A stretch of 21,180 nucleotides of DNA from Blumeriella jaapii (lineage: Eukaryota > Ascomycota > Leotiomycetes > Helotiales > Drepanopezizaceae): contig VWND01000068.1 in the NCBI GenBank assembly GCA_009599575.1, positions 1 to 21,180 on the forward strand, written 5' to 3'. Positions 8,727 through 19,079 of this stretch are shown here, piece after piece. The translations under genes and the position numbers were made by a program. Each line of letters starts with the position of its first letter. Within the stretch, counting starts at the first letter, position 1. The notes below the pieces were generated by a model. It had not been told where the DNA came from and did no database searches. It saw nothing but the letters and a program-made list of their open reading frames with translations.

Positions 8727-9059
8727 TTTATTAATAAATAAAATTGATAAAAAAAAAAATTGATAGAATTATATTAAACGAATATCATTTGCTAATAACT
8801 GCGGCTAATTATCGTTTTATAATATATCAATTAAAAAAAAATTCTTAATTTGAAAGTTCAAACAGTATTTTTAACTGGTACATTATCCGTAAATCAAAAA
8901 AATCAATTGATTAATGAATTAAATTTACAAACTTTTGCTAAAATACGGGCCGATTGTTTACGTAATAATATATCATATCGAGCTTCAAGTTTTAAATCTA
9001 AAAGTATGCAAAATAAATTTAAAAAAAAAAAAAATCGAAAGAATATTATTTTAAATTAA
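8716..9059 (+). pseudogene. Helicase gene fragment 6: motifs II, III and IV, with altered Walker B
   Basis: Three frames in turn carry the sequence: 8716-8760, then up to 8848, then about 8835-9059; the switches lie in A runs of 11 and 9. Motif II reads I-L-N-E-Y-H at 8771-8788, where the family has DE-x-H. Motif III is LTGTL (usual LTATL), and IRADCLRNNISYR matches the family's IRAxxxRPNIxY stretch. The last stop at 9057-9059 is an artefact of a further change within a 14-A run at about 9021-9034. Confidence 0.65.
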
Positions 9060-10126
9060 AATCGAATTTTAAATCATATTTAAATAAAATAATAATATTT
9101 TGTCCTACAATTGCGCTTGTCGATAAATTATCTGAATTTTTAGATTGCGCGAAATATACGTCTGAATTATCAAAAAATGAAAAGGAATCGGTTTTAAAAA
9201 GTTTTACTACCGATTATACAACTTTTTATAATATTTTAGTTTGTACTAGCGGTTTGCAAAAAGGCTTTGATTATTCTAATATACGTGCTACTATTTATTA
9301 TAAATTAGCTTTCGAATTTAACGGTTTTTTACAAGGTTCTAGTCGGGCCGGCCGCGATAAAAACGAAGCTATATCGATGTTTTTTTATAATTCAGATTTT
9401 AAAAAAGAAATCGAAAACGATTCGTTAAATAAAAAATTAATTAAAAGTTATTTACGCGAAATAGTCTGTCGTAAACGATTAATTTCTTTATATTTAAATA
9501 ATACTATTTTAGATCAGTGTTCTAAAACTAGTGCAAATTGCGATCTTTGTATAAATCGTAATAATATTTACGAAAAACAAGCGCAAATTATTAATACAAT
9601 TACAAAAGAAGTCGAAAACGCAAAAAATGATTTAATTTGGGTTTTATCGCAAAGTTTTAAAAATAATAATTTTTGCACGTATTGTTATTTTATTTATACG
9701 CAAAATACTAGTAATCATTGTACTCGCGATTGTATTGAATTTGCGAATCTTGATTTATTTTCACAAAATATAAAAAAAGAATTTATTCGAAATAGTTTTT
9801 ATTTATACGAAAATAGTTATTATTTTATTTGTTTATTACCTACTGTTATTTGTTATCGATTACGTCAATCTTTCGAATTTGAAAATAAATGTGTATTAAT
9901 AAATTTTGTTTATCAAATAATAAGTTTATTATTTAAACGAAATGAATTATGGCCTAAAAACCAAAATTCCGATTATTATCAAAATCTATTTGATAATAAA
10001 TCTATTTCGAATATAAATAGTTTTATAAAAAGTTTTACTAAACAGGTTTATATTACGGAATTAAATACTGAATCTATTTTAAATCTTAAATATATATTTA
10101 TTGACTTAACAGATAAAATATCTTAG
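9020..10126 (+). CDS. Helicase gene fragment 7: second RecA-like lobe and C-terminal Cys clusters
   Basis: The frame is open from within the A run near 9020 to TAG 10124-10126. It holds the second-lobe start IIIFCPTIALVDKL, motif V ILVCTSGLQKGFDYSN and motif VI QGSSRAGRD (9332-9358), whose arginines normally contact ATP. Downstream come two possible zinc sites: Cys at 9467, 9518, 9539 and 9548 (CRKRL...C...CDLC, the layout of the RecQ zinc-binding subdomain) and Cys/His at 9674, 9683, 9716, 9719 and 9731 (CTYC...HC...C). The final 130 residues are not recognised. The natural stop is probably the TAG at 10124, as no coding character follows. Confidence 0.8.
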
Positions 10127-10219
10127 ATTAAATTTTTATTTTCTTTACAAATTAAATTATTAATATTTTATCTGTCTGAAATTTATTAAAACATTTGATA
10201 TAAAAAGAATTAAATAGAA
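10124..10219 (+). repeat. 3' flank of helicase gene, first copy of a direct duplication
   Basis: About 95 bases beginning exactly at the TAG stop codon recur at 10404-10500 with only a few differences (for example GAAATTTATT against GAAACTTATT). Each copy is followed by a GAAATA microsatellite, so the duplicated unit is flank plus microsatellite, about 280 bp. This may be the 3' untranslated region or the edge of a mobile or amplified block. Confidence 0.85.
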
Positions 10220-10403
10220 ATAGAAATAGAAATAGAAATAGAAATAGAAATAGAAATAAAAATAAAAATTTAAATAGAAAATAAATAAATATAAATAGAA
10301 ATAGAAATAGAAATAGAAATAGAATAGAAATAGAAATAGAAATAGAAATAGAAATAGAAATAGAAATAGAAATAGAAATAGAAAGAAATAGAAATAGAAA
10401 TAT
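10213..10403. repeat. GAAATA microsatellite, first tract
   Basis: The 6-bp unit GAAATA is repeated almost without break, with short AAATAA interruptions near 10255-10290 and a one-base slip near 10323. It separates the two copies of the helicase 3' flank. Confidence 0.95.
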
Positions 10404-10500
10404 TAGATTAAATTTCTATTTTCTTTACAAATTAAATTATTAATATTTTATCTGTCTGAAACTTATTAAAACATTCGATATAAAAATAATTAAATAGAAA
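10404..10500 (+). repeat. Second copy of helicase 3' flank
   Basis: This matches 10124-10219 over its full length with few changes, 280 bp downstream. No helicase coding sequence precedes this copy, so the duplication involved the flank and microsatellite only, or unequal exchange between microsatellite tracts. Confidence 0.85.
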
Positions 10501-10795
10501 TAGAAATATAAATATAAATATAAATATAAATAGAAATATAAATAGAAATATAAATAAAATATAAAATAGAAATAGAAATAGAAATAGAAATATAAATAGA
10601 AATATAAATATATAAATAGAAAATAAATAGAAATATAAATAGAAATATAAATAGAAATATAAATAGAAATATAAATAGAAATATAAATAGAAATATAAAT
10701 ATAAATATAAATATAAAAATAGAAATAGAAATAGAAAATATAAATATAAATATAAATATAAATAGAAATATGAATAGAAATAGAAACTTAAATCT
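10495..10795. repeat. Degenerate GAAATA/TAAATA microsatellite, second tract
   Basis: The 6-bp unit alternates between GAAATA and TAAATA and is less regular than the first tract, with several one- and two-base slips. It fades into plain AT-rich DNA at about 10800. Confidence 0.9.
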
Positions 10796-10799
10796 AAAT

Positions 10800-12300
10800 A
10801 TAAATATAAACGTAAATATATTTGAAATTATTAATTACATTTGAAAACGCAAATATTAATATTGTTTTTAACTTTTTACATAAAAATACAAATAAAAATT
10901 AAGCTTTTACATATTAATATAACAATGCAATTAATTACTTCAAATTTCCCTTATTAAAATACAATATAATATTAATAATATAAATATATTATTGGATCTT
11001 TTGGCTATATATATAAAAAAAAAAAAAAAAAAAAAAATATATTTAATAAATTTGAAAACGCAAAAAAAAAAAAACAATTTATAATTACTTTTATAATAAT
11101 AAATAATTATTTTTATAATAATTTAAATTAAAGCTGGGTTTGTGAAATTATTAAATTAATTTAATTATCAAATTTTCTTATTTTTTTATTATAAAATTCA
11201 TTTTTACAGTAAGTTTGGTTTAAAAATAAGGGGCCATAACTACAAATATATTTAATAATTATTTAAAAAAAATTATACATATTAAGATTAAATTAACAAA
11301 TATGAGAAAAAAATATATTAATATATTTATCGGCGATATAATACAAAATTATATTAAAAAACTACGAAGTAAATTCGAAAACGCAATTAAAAAATTTTCA
11401 TACTTTTTTATATAATAATATAAATAAAACTCGAAGTTAAGTATATGATTAGAATAACAAAAGTAGTTATTATAATTTTTTTAATATTTATTAATATATG
11501 AATTTCAAGGTAAATATTAATGTGAAAATAAATAAATTAATATATATAAATCTTTTAAAAATTTTTTTTTTAAAAAGACTTTTATATAGAAATTTGAAAA
11601 TACTAAATAAAATAAAAAAAAATATATTAATATAATATCGGATATATAAGAAATATAATATAAAACAATATGAAATAGTAAATAAAATAGTAAATAAAAT
11701 AGAGAAAAACTTATTAATATAATATAGGATATATAATGAAAATAATATATTAATCTATTTAATATTTTTTTAAAAAAAAAAAATACTTTTATTTAAAAAT
11801 GTAAAATAATAAATAAATTGAAAAATTTATATATTTTATAATATCTGATATATACTATAAATACATATAAGAAATTGTAAATTAAATTCGAAAACGAAAA
11901 CAATTACTTTTTGCTTTTTTTATAATAATTTAATTTAATTTTTAAATTTATATATATTATTGAAATAATTAAATTTTTAAATATAATTTTTATAAGATAT
12001 ATAATAATATTAGTTTTTTATTTCTAATTATAATTTATTATCGAGAGGGTAATTAATATAATTATATTAAATAATTATTAAAAAAAAAATATAAAAAAAA
12101 AATTATTATATTTTTCGGCTACAAAATTTGAAACATATTGGAAATTTTCGATTAAACTTGAAAACGCCCAAAAAAAATTATAATTATTTGAAAATTATTA
12201 AAGTTTATATATATATTATTATAATAACAAAATTATAACTAACAGATTTTTTAATTTTTATTATAATATTAATCGTAACGTGAAGTTTGATTTGAAAAGT
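10800..12300. repeat. AT-rich block with recurring TTGAAAACGC motif
   Basis: No gene is seen. The word TTGAAAACGC or TCGAAAACGC recurs on the + strand at 10841, 11052, 11375 and 12158, with a close variant at 11887. Two longer related stretches, around 11210-11240 and 12277-12310, share AAGTTTG, then an A-rich run and GGYYATA. These look like remnants of an old repeat unit of roughly 200-320 bp. A run of more than 20 A lies near 11018. Confidence 0.5.
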
Positions 12301-12351
12301 AAAGGTTATAGTTAGATTTCATTGTATTTTTTGCAACCAAACCACACCAAC

Positions 12352-12429
12352 TGCCCGTTAGCTTAGTTGGTGAGCTTATGATAATAAGCTATAATCAGAA
12401 GAATAAGAACCTTATAAGCTTGCGGGCGA
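12352..12429 (+). tRNA. tRNA-like sequence, probable pseudogene
   Basis: The acceptor arms TGCCCGT (12352-12358) and GCGGGCG (12422-12428) can form seven pairs, two of them G-T. T8 and A9 follow, then a D-arm GCTT / AGTTGGT / GAGC. The A box TAGCTTAGTTGG matches the consensus fully. The anticodon stem pairs at four of five positions, but the loop lacks T33 and no anticodon can be read safely (loops suggesting AAT or GAT for Ile depend on register). The T-arm lacks GGTTCRA, so the B box is lost, and the variable region is about six bases too long. I judge it a decayed tRNA or a tRNA-derived element rather than a working gene. Confidence 0.4.
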
Positions 12430-12489
12430 GCTTGTAAGCTAATAATGTTGTAAAGAGGAGGGAATTAAAAAGGGTATTACACATTATTC

Positions 12490-12610
12490 TTCACTTTTTT
12501 TTTATTTTCAAATTTTTTTTTTTTTTAAATTTTTCGAACTTTTTTCAAAATTTTCGATTTTTTTTCAAAATTTTCGATTTTTTTCAAAATTTCGATTTTG
12601 TTTCTACAAA
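12490..12610. repeat. T-rich tract with 20-bp tandem repeat
   Basis: T-runs lead into three copies of TTTTTCAAAATTTTCGATTT at 12541, 12561 and about 12581, the last shortened by two bases. A related CGAACTTTTTTC precedes them. Strand composition flips just after this point: T-rich before about 12600, strongly A-rich after it. Confidence 0.8.
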
Positions 12611-13060
12611 AAAAATAAATATTTAATAAAATCTTTTAAAATTATTTAATTAACGTATCGATAAAATTGAATATATACATGTTTTAGTACTAAAGATTAT
12701 TTAATAAATTTTTTAATTTTATATTGAGCAAATGGAAATTATATAAATAAAAATTATTAAAAGTAGCGATAAAAGCAATTCAATTTATACAATTTTCAAA
12801 ATTAAATAAAATTCGCAAAATTCATATTATTTTAAAAAACAATATATAAATTGTAAAAATTATATTTCATTTCCTAAAATCAATTAGTAATTGATAGTAT
12901 ATAAAACAAGAATATTTTATATTTTATAAATTTATTAATCGATAATTTACAAAAACAGGAAATGGTAATATTTGATAGAAGAAAATTTATAAATTAGATA
13001 TATAATTAAAAAAAATATATTATATAATAAATAAAAGAATAAAACAATAGTTTAGCCACA
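12610..13060. other. AT-rich DNA without recognisable features
   Basis: No open frame with coding character, tRNA or clear tandem repeat is visible. The composition is mixed A and T, between the T-rich tract on the left and the A-rich satellite on the right. Confidence 0.5.
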
Positions 13061-14372
13061 GAGGATAGCGTATAATATATAAAAATAAAATAATTTATAA
13101 AATAAGCATAAACAAAATATTCCGATATAATAGCTTTAAATAATATAAAATTTATAAAATTAAAATATATATATTAAAATAAGCAAAGCTAACAAATTGT
13201 ATAATTTATAAATAATAAAATTTTTTATAAAATAAGTAAAAATGTAAAAAAACTAAATAACAAAAAGCAAAATATATATTTTATAAACAAAATGTATTAT
13301 AAAAACGAAAAAAAAAGAATTAAAAGATTTAAATAGCGTATAATTTAAAAAAATATAATTTTCTATAAAATATTCCAAAAAATAAAAAATTTCAATAAAA
13401 AAAAAGTAAAATAAAATTTATATAAATAAAATATATTTTAAAAAAGCAAAAAAGAATTACGCTTAAGAAACTTAAACTACTTATAATTTATAAAAAAAAT
13501 TTGAAAAAAAAGGAAAAGGTAATAAACCCGAGTATTTTATAAAAAGGAAAATTTATTAAAAATCAAACAAAAGTATTAAAAAAATTATATAATAAAAAGT
13601 AATATATAAACTGTTTAAACAAAATATATTTTAAAAAAGTAAAAGAAAAATTACGCTTAAATAAACTTAAATAACGTATAGTTTATAATAATAAAATATA
13701 TAATAAAATATGGAAAATAACAAAATCGTAATTTTATAAATATTAATTTATTAAAAATATATAATTTATTATAATATTTGCAAAATGTAACAAATGGTTA
13801 AATCGCAAAAATTAAAATATTATTTAAATAAACAAAATGTTTTTTTAAAAAGTTGAAAAAAAATACGCCTAAATAAAATTTATTAAATGAAAATTTAATA
13901 AAAAAAATTAAATTAAAAAAATGAATAAAATAAAATTTAATAAAATAAAATTCATAAAATTGAAATATATAATATAATAAGCAAAGTAACAAGATCGTAT
14001 ATTTTTTAAAAAACCGTAATTTTTGATTCAATAAGTAAAAATGCGAATAACGGTTAATAAACAAAAGTTAAAAATTATTTTATATAAATAAAATAAAAAA
14101 TAAAAAATTTAAAACAGAAAACATCAAAATAATCAGTTTAAATAATATATGATTTATACAATTAATATTTAAAAAAAAAAAAAGCAAAGCAAAAAAATCG
14201 TATGATTTTTAAAAAAAAAATAAAATATATTATAAAATAAACAAAAAAAAAAAGTAGAAAAGGCCTAAATAGCAAAAATATTACAATTATATATTACAAA
14301 TATTAATAATATTATAAAAAAATATAAAGAAAAAGATAAATAAATAATTTATATATCGTATAATTGAAAATA

Positions 14373-14374
<2 letters not shown>

Positions 14375-14409
<35 letters not shown>
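14375..14409. repeat. Poly-A run of 35, next to a GC-richer patch
   Basis: This is the longest pure homopolymer in the window. The bases after it, about 14410-14520, are less A-rich than the surroundings and contain CCGAGTAACCGGCAGGG. It might mark the end of an inserted sequence, or be simple slippage in A-rich DNA. Confidence 0.8.
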
Positions 14410-14411
<2 letters not shown>

Positions 14412-15378
14412 AAAATACCGAGTAACCGGCAGGGAAAATCATATAATAAGTGAAAAAAGGTATTAACTAAAATGAGCAAAATAAAAATTAACGACTAAAT
14501 TGCAGAAGAATAAATATTTTTACGAAATTTAATATATTATAAAAAATAATTTTTAAAATAAGAATAAAAGTATAAAATAAGCAAAAAATAAAAATAACGG
14601 TAAAATAAATTTAAGTAATAAAAATTTTGTAAAAATGAAATATTTAAAAAAAAAAAAACTCTTAAATTAAATAGCGTATAAAATACGAGAATTATTATAA
14701 AAATAATTATAAAATAAAATATTTAATAAATTAATTTTAAAAAAACTTTAGTTATGAAAAAAAAAAAAACTAGTTGATTAAAAAAACAGCGGATAGCGTA
14801 ATAAAAAAAACCTTTATTTATATAAATATAAAAAAAAAAATAGTATAAATATTAAAAAAAAAAATTAAAATATTAAAAAAATAAAATAATTAGTATAAAA
14901 TAAGATATATATTTTTAAAAATTAATATTTAAATAAAAAAGATTTTTTTAATAAAAAAAACAAAGCGGTAGCGTTTAAGTTATGAAAAAAATAATATAAT
15001 TAAAAATTAAAACTTATATTAAAATAAAAGCAGATGGTGTATATATTATAAGAAAAAAAATATTATTAGAAAAATGATTTAAATTATAATAAACAGAAGG
15101 TGGTATTTAAATTATAAAGATTTATAATATAAATAAGTAAAACAAAAAGACAAAAATTATATAATAGAAAAAGTAAAAGAAATTTTAAAAATTATAAAAA
15201 TTAAATATATATAATAAAATAAATAAAAAGTAAAACTTATATTTCGGAAAAAATTAATTTTTAAATATATAATTAAATAAGAAAAAAAAAGACTTATAAG
15301 TTCTAAGGAAATAATATATAAATCAAAATATAATATTATAATAAAATAGGCAAAAATAGCGTATAAATTATAATTACA

Positions 15379-15475
15379 TAATATATAAATTAAATAATAT
15401 ATAAATTAAATAATATATAAATTAAATAATATATAAATTAAATAATATATAAATTAAATAATATATAAATTAAAT
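15379..15475. repeat. 16-bp tandem repeat
   Basis: The unit ATAAATTAAATAATAT is repeated about six times with no visible change, within the A-rich satellite. Its uniformity suggests recent expansion. Confidence 0.9.
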
Positions 15476-16169
15476 ATATTATCATATAATAATAAATAAA
15501 TAAATAAATAGCGTATAAAATAAAAGGAAGATAAATATAAATAGAAAAAAAAAACTTATATTACAAAAAACAAGGTGGCGTTTAATTTATAATAAATAAA
15601 TATATAAATAAATATATATCAGAAAAAAAGGTATAAATAATAATTATAAAAGAAAATTAATATATAATATAATATAAATTATAAAAAATTAAAATAAAAA
15701 TCTAAAGAAATACATTTATAATACAAAAGACAAAAAAATAGCCTAAAATAAAAAAAAACAATAATATAAAAATCGAAAAAAAAAAAAAAAAAAAAACATA
15801 ATAAAAAAGACAAAAAAATCAGCTTAAAAAATTCATAAAAAAAGAATATAAATTAAAAATTTAAAGTATATAATAATTTAAACTGGATATAGCGTATATA
15901 TTATAAGAAATAATAATATAAATAAATAAATAAAGTTTAATTTAAATTAAAAGAAAAAACGGGGGGTGGCGTTCAAACTATAAATTTTTTATTTATAAAT
16001 AAATAAAAAAATAAAAAAAAAATTTCAAAAATAAAAAAAGCAAAAGATATGAAAACATATTAAAATAAAATATACATAATAAAACCAGCAGAAAATAGCG
16101 TATAAATTATAATAAAAAGATTTATTAAAAGATTTGCAACGGATAGCGTTTATTATAAAATAAAAATAA

Positions 16170-16530
16170 AATAAAAAAAAATAAAAAAATAGAAATAAAA
16201 TAGAAATAAAATAGAAATAAAATAAAATAATAAAATAGAAAAAATAGAAATAAAATAGAAATAAAATAGAAATAAAATAGAAATAAAATAGAAATAAAAA
16301 AATAATAAATAAAATAGAAATAAAATAGAAATAAAATAGAAATAAAATAGAAATAAAATAGAAATAAAATAGAAATAAAATAGAAATAAAATAGAAATAA
16401 AATAGAAATAAAATAGAAATAAAATAGAAATAAAATAGAAATAAAATAGAAATAAAATAGAAAATAAAATATATAAAATAGAAATAAATAGAAATAAAAT
16501 AGAAATAAATAAAAGAAAAATAGAAATAAA
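16170..16530. repeat. 11-bp tandem repeat (AGAAATAAAAT)
   Basis: About 30 units of AGAAATAAAAT, with some interruptions such as AAATAATAAAAT. Since 11 is not a multiple of three, the repeat is read in all three frames in turn, and it lacks stop codons on the minus strand. That explains the long Phe/Leu/Tyr minus-strand frame here. Confidence 0.92.
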
Positions 16531-16924
16531 AGTAAAGTAAAAAGTAAACTAAAGTAAAAGTAAGATAGAAGTGAAATAAAAATAACCAAAAGTAAAATAA
16601 AAGTTAATCAAAAACTAAAAAGAATTAAAGCGTTTGTATTATAAGAAAGTAATATATAAATAAATCAAAAATTGTATAATAAAATAAGCAATAAAAATTG
16701 TTTAAATTGTAAAGAATAAAAAAAAAAAATAGAAATAAAATACAAGTAAAATAAAATTGAAATAAAAATAAAATAAAAGTAATATAAAAGTAAAATAAAA
16801 GTAAAATAATAGTAGTAAAACATTTGCATTATAAAAAAGTAATATATAATAAATAAATCAAAAATTATATAATATAATAAGTAATAGAAATCGTATAAGC
16901 TGTAAAGAATTAGAATAGAAATAG

Positions 16925-17085
16925 AATAGAAAATAAAATAAAAGTAAAATAAAAGTAAAATAAAAGTAAAATAAAAGTAAAATAAAAGTAAAATAAAAGT
17001 AAAATAAAAGTAAAATAAAAGTAAAATAAAAGTAAAATAAAAAAAATAAAAGTAAAATAAAAAAATAAATAAAATAGAAATATAA
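16925..17085. repeat. 11-bp tandem repeat (AAAATAAAAGT)
   Basis: About twelve near-identical 11-bp units, closely related to the repeat at 16170-16530 with GT in place of AG. Shorter tracts of the same family occur at 16740-16810 and 17290-17400. It lies between two GCGT-type landmarks of the satellite. Confidence 0.9.
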
Positions 17086-18438
17086 TAAAAGTAAAGCGTT
17101 TGTATTGTAAAAAAAAAAAAATATAATTGAATTAAAAAATATATAATAATATAAGCAATAGAAATCGTTTATATTGTAATAAATTAAAACAAAATTAAAA
17201 TAGAAATAAAATAAATAATAAAATAAGCTACGAAAATCGTATATATTATAAAAGAATAATATATGAATAAAAAAATAGAAAATAAAAAAAATAAAAGAAA
17301 AGAAATGAAATAAAAATAAAATAGAAATAAAATAAAAGTAAAATAAAAGTAAAATGGAAACAAAACAAAAGTAAACTGAAAATAAAATAAAAACAAAAAA
17401 TAAATTAGACAAATATAAAACAGAAATAAAATAAATAAAATAAAAAAAAAAAAAAAAAAACCATAGGGAGCGTATCTACTAAAAAAATTAATATATAAAT
17501 AAATGTCTAAAAAAAATATAATAAAACAAGTAATAAAAAATGTATAAATTGATTTGTTTCTATAAATAAATATAATATATTATAAAACAAGCAAAAAGGA
17601 GCGTACAAGTTATAAAAAAGTATTAATTATAATAATCAAAAGATAGCGTATAAAAGAAAAACTTAGTATTAAATAATTATTAAATTAAATAGAAAAGAAT
17701 ATTATTAAATAAATAAATAAAAGCTTATATATTATAAGGAAATAATATATAAGAAAAATAAATCAAAAAAAAAAACTAATAAATAAAATTAAAATTGTTA
17801 ATTGAAAGAAAAAAAAAAATAAAAAAAAAAAAAAAAAATAAAAATAAAAATTATATTAAAAAATAGGCAGAAGATAGCGTTGATAATTTAAAGAAAAAAA
17901 ATTATAAATAAAATATATATAATAATAAAATATGCAAAAAAAGCGTTCCATAATATCAAAATAATAATATTTAAATAAAATATATTACAAAATAAATAAT
18001 AAGAAGCGTATAAATTATTCGAAAATAAATATATAATTAAAAAATGAAATAAAATAAAAATGAAATATTTTATAAATTAGAAAGAAATAATTTGTAATAG
18101 ATAAATGAACTTAAAGATATAATATATTAGATTATATAAAAGACAGCGTTTTTATTATAACAAAATAAAATAAATAAAATTAATAAAAAAATTAAATAAG
18201 AACGTATAAATTTAAAAGAAGGTTAGGGTTTATTAAGATTTTAATAAAATAAATCATACAATTAAATATGCAAAAAAAAATAATATTCAAATTATAAAAA
18301 ATTATATTTTAATAAAAAATATATAGCAAATATACAATGAAAAAGATGTAAATTGAAAGAAAATAATAATATAGAAATAAATATAACATAAAATTAGAAA
18401 TTAAAAGCGGATAAATTATAAGGGAAAAAATATAGAAC

Positions 18439-18574
18439 GAAAAAAAAGGGAAAGAAGAGAGGAAGGGCGGGGGGAAAAGAAGCAAGGAAAAAAAAAGAGA
18501 GGAAAAAAGAGAGGAAAAAAAGAGAGGAAAAAAGAGAGAGAAAAAAGAGAGAAAAAAAAAGAGGAAAAAAAAGA
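18439..18574. repeat. Polypurine tract on + strand
   Basis: Only two pyrimidines (C at 18468 and 18483) interrupt 136 purines; 18484-18574 is pure A/G. The sub-repeat is GAGAGGAAAAAA with length variation. This is the most G-rich part of the right half. Such tracts can adopt triplex DNA and often stall polymerases. Confidence 0.9.
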
Positions 18575-18765
18575 TAGAAAAAATATATTAAAAAAATATT
18601 AAAAAATATATTAAAAAAATATAAAAAAAATATAAAAAATAAAAAAAAATATTAAAAAAAAGATATATAAAAAAATATATTAAAAAATATATTAAAAAAT
18701 ATATTATAAAATGCATTCAAAATTATATTAAAAAATTTATTAAAATTTGATTACAAAAAATATAT

Positions 18766-18895
18766 TAAAAATGCAAAATATATTAACAAAATATATTAAC
18801 AAAATATATTAACAAAATTTATTAACAAAATATATTAACAAAATATATTAGCAAAATATATTAACAAAATATATTAACAGAATATATTAATAGAA
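18766..18895. repeat. 13-bp tandem repeat (AAAATATATTAAC)
   Basis: About nine units, some with a single change (TTTATT for TATATT, AGC for AAC). It is preceded by looser AAAAATATATT repeats from about 18580. Confidence 0.9.
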
Positions 18896-18904
18896 TATTA
18901 TGAA

Positions 18905-19070
18905 AAATAAGAATATAATAAGAAAATATAATAAAATATAATAGAATATAATAGAATATAATAGAATATAATGGAATATAATAGAATATAATAGAATATA
19001 ATAAAATATAATAGAATATAATAGAATATAATAGAATATAACATAATATAATAGAATATAATAGAAAAAG
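18905..19070. repeat. 10-bp tandem repeat (TAGAATATAA)
   Basis: About sixteen units; the first few carry TAAAATATAA and single ones carry TGG or CAT changes. The period of ten bases places the repeated A runs in helical phase, as in bent DNA. Confidence 0.9.
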
Positions 19071-19079
19071 TTATGAAAA

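Larger units (their letters stand above)
5237..10126 (+). pseudogene. Telomere-linked-type RecQ helicase gene with C2H2 and recombinase-like domains, frame broken
   Basis: One gene of about 1,600 codons can be followed across frame changes. Domains in order are two C2H2 fingers, an Asn/Ser/Asp-rich linker, a tyrosine-recombinase-like domain, RecQ-type helicase lobes 1 and 2, and two Cys clusters. This order is known from fungal telomere-linked helicases and their relatives. I choose ATG 5237 because the frame above it has no ATG back to a stop at 4937. The frame changes near 5795-5806, 5841-5845, 5967-5977, 6253-6272, 6673-6690, 6754-6760, 8716-8726, 8749-8759, 8834-8842 and 9020-9034; several of these are A or T runs of 6 to 14. 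In-frame TAA codons lie at 6018 and 6825. The breaks are either true decay or uncorrected long-read indels. The long intact pieces, in DNA where stops should be frequent, argue that selection acted until recently. Codons are extremely A/T-ended and rich in Asn, Lys, Ile and Leu. Confidence 0.85.

Noticed and set aside
5795..9034. Introns as the cause of the frame changes
   Set aside because: The coding character continues directly across each change with no room for an intron, and no suitable GT...AG pairs surround them.
13798..14064. 88-codon minus-strand frame
   Set aside because: Low-complexity Phe/Tyr/Ile/Leu product of A-rich + strand DNA, no domain and no coding signal.
14375..14409. 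Poly-A tail of a retrotransposed copy
   Set aside because: No coding or RNA-like sequence precedes it, and long A runs are common throughout this block.
16125..17412. Long minus-strand frames rich in Phe, Leu, Tyr, Ile and Ser, resembling membrane proteins
   Set aside because: They are translations of 11-bp microsatellites that happen to lack stops on that strand; the period is read in all frames and there is no motif.
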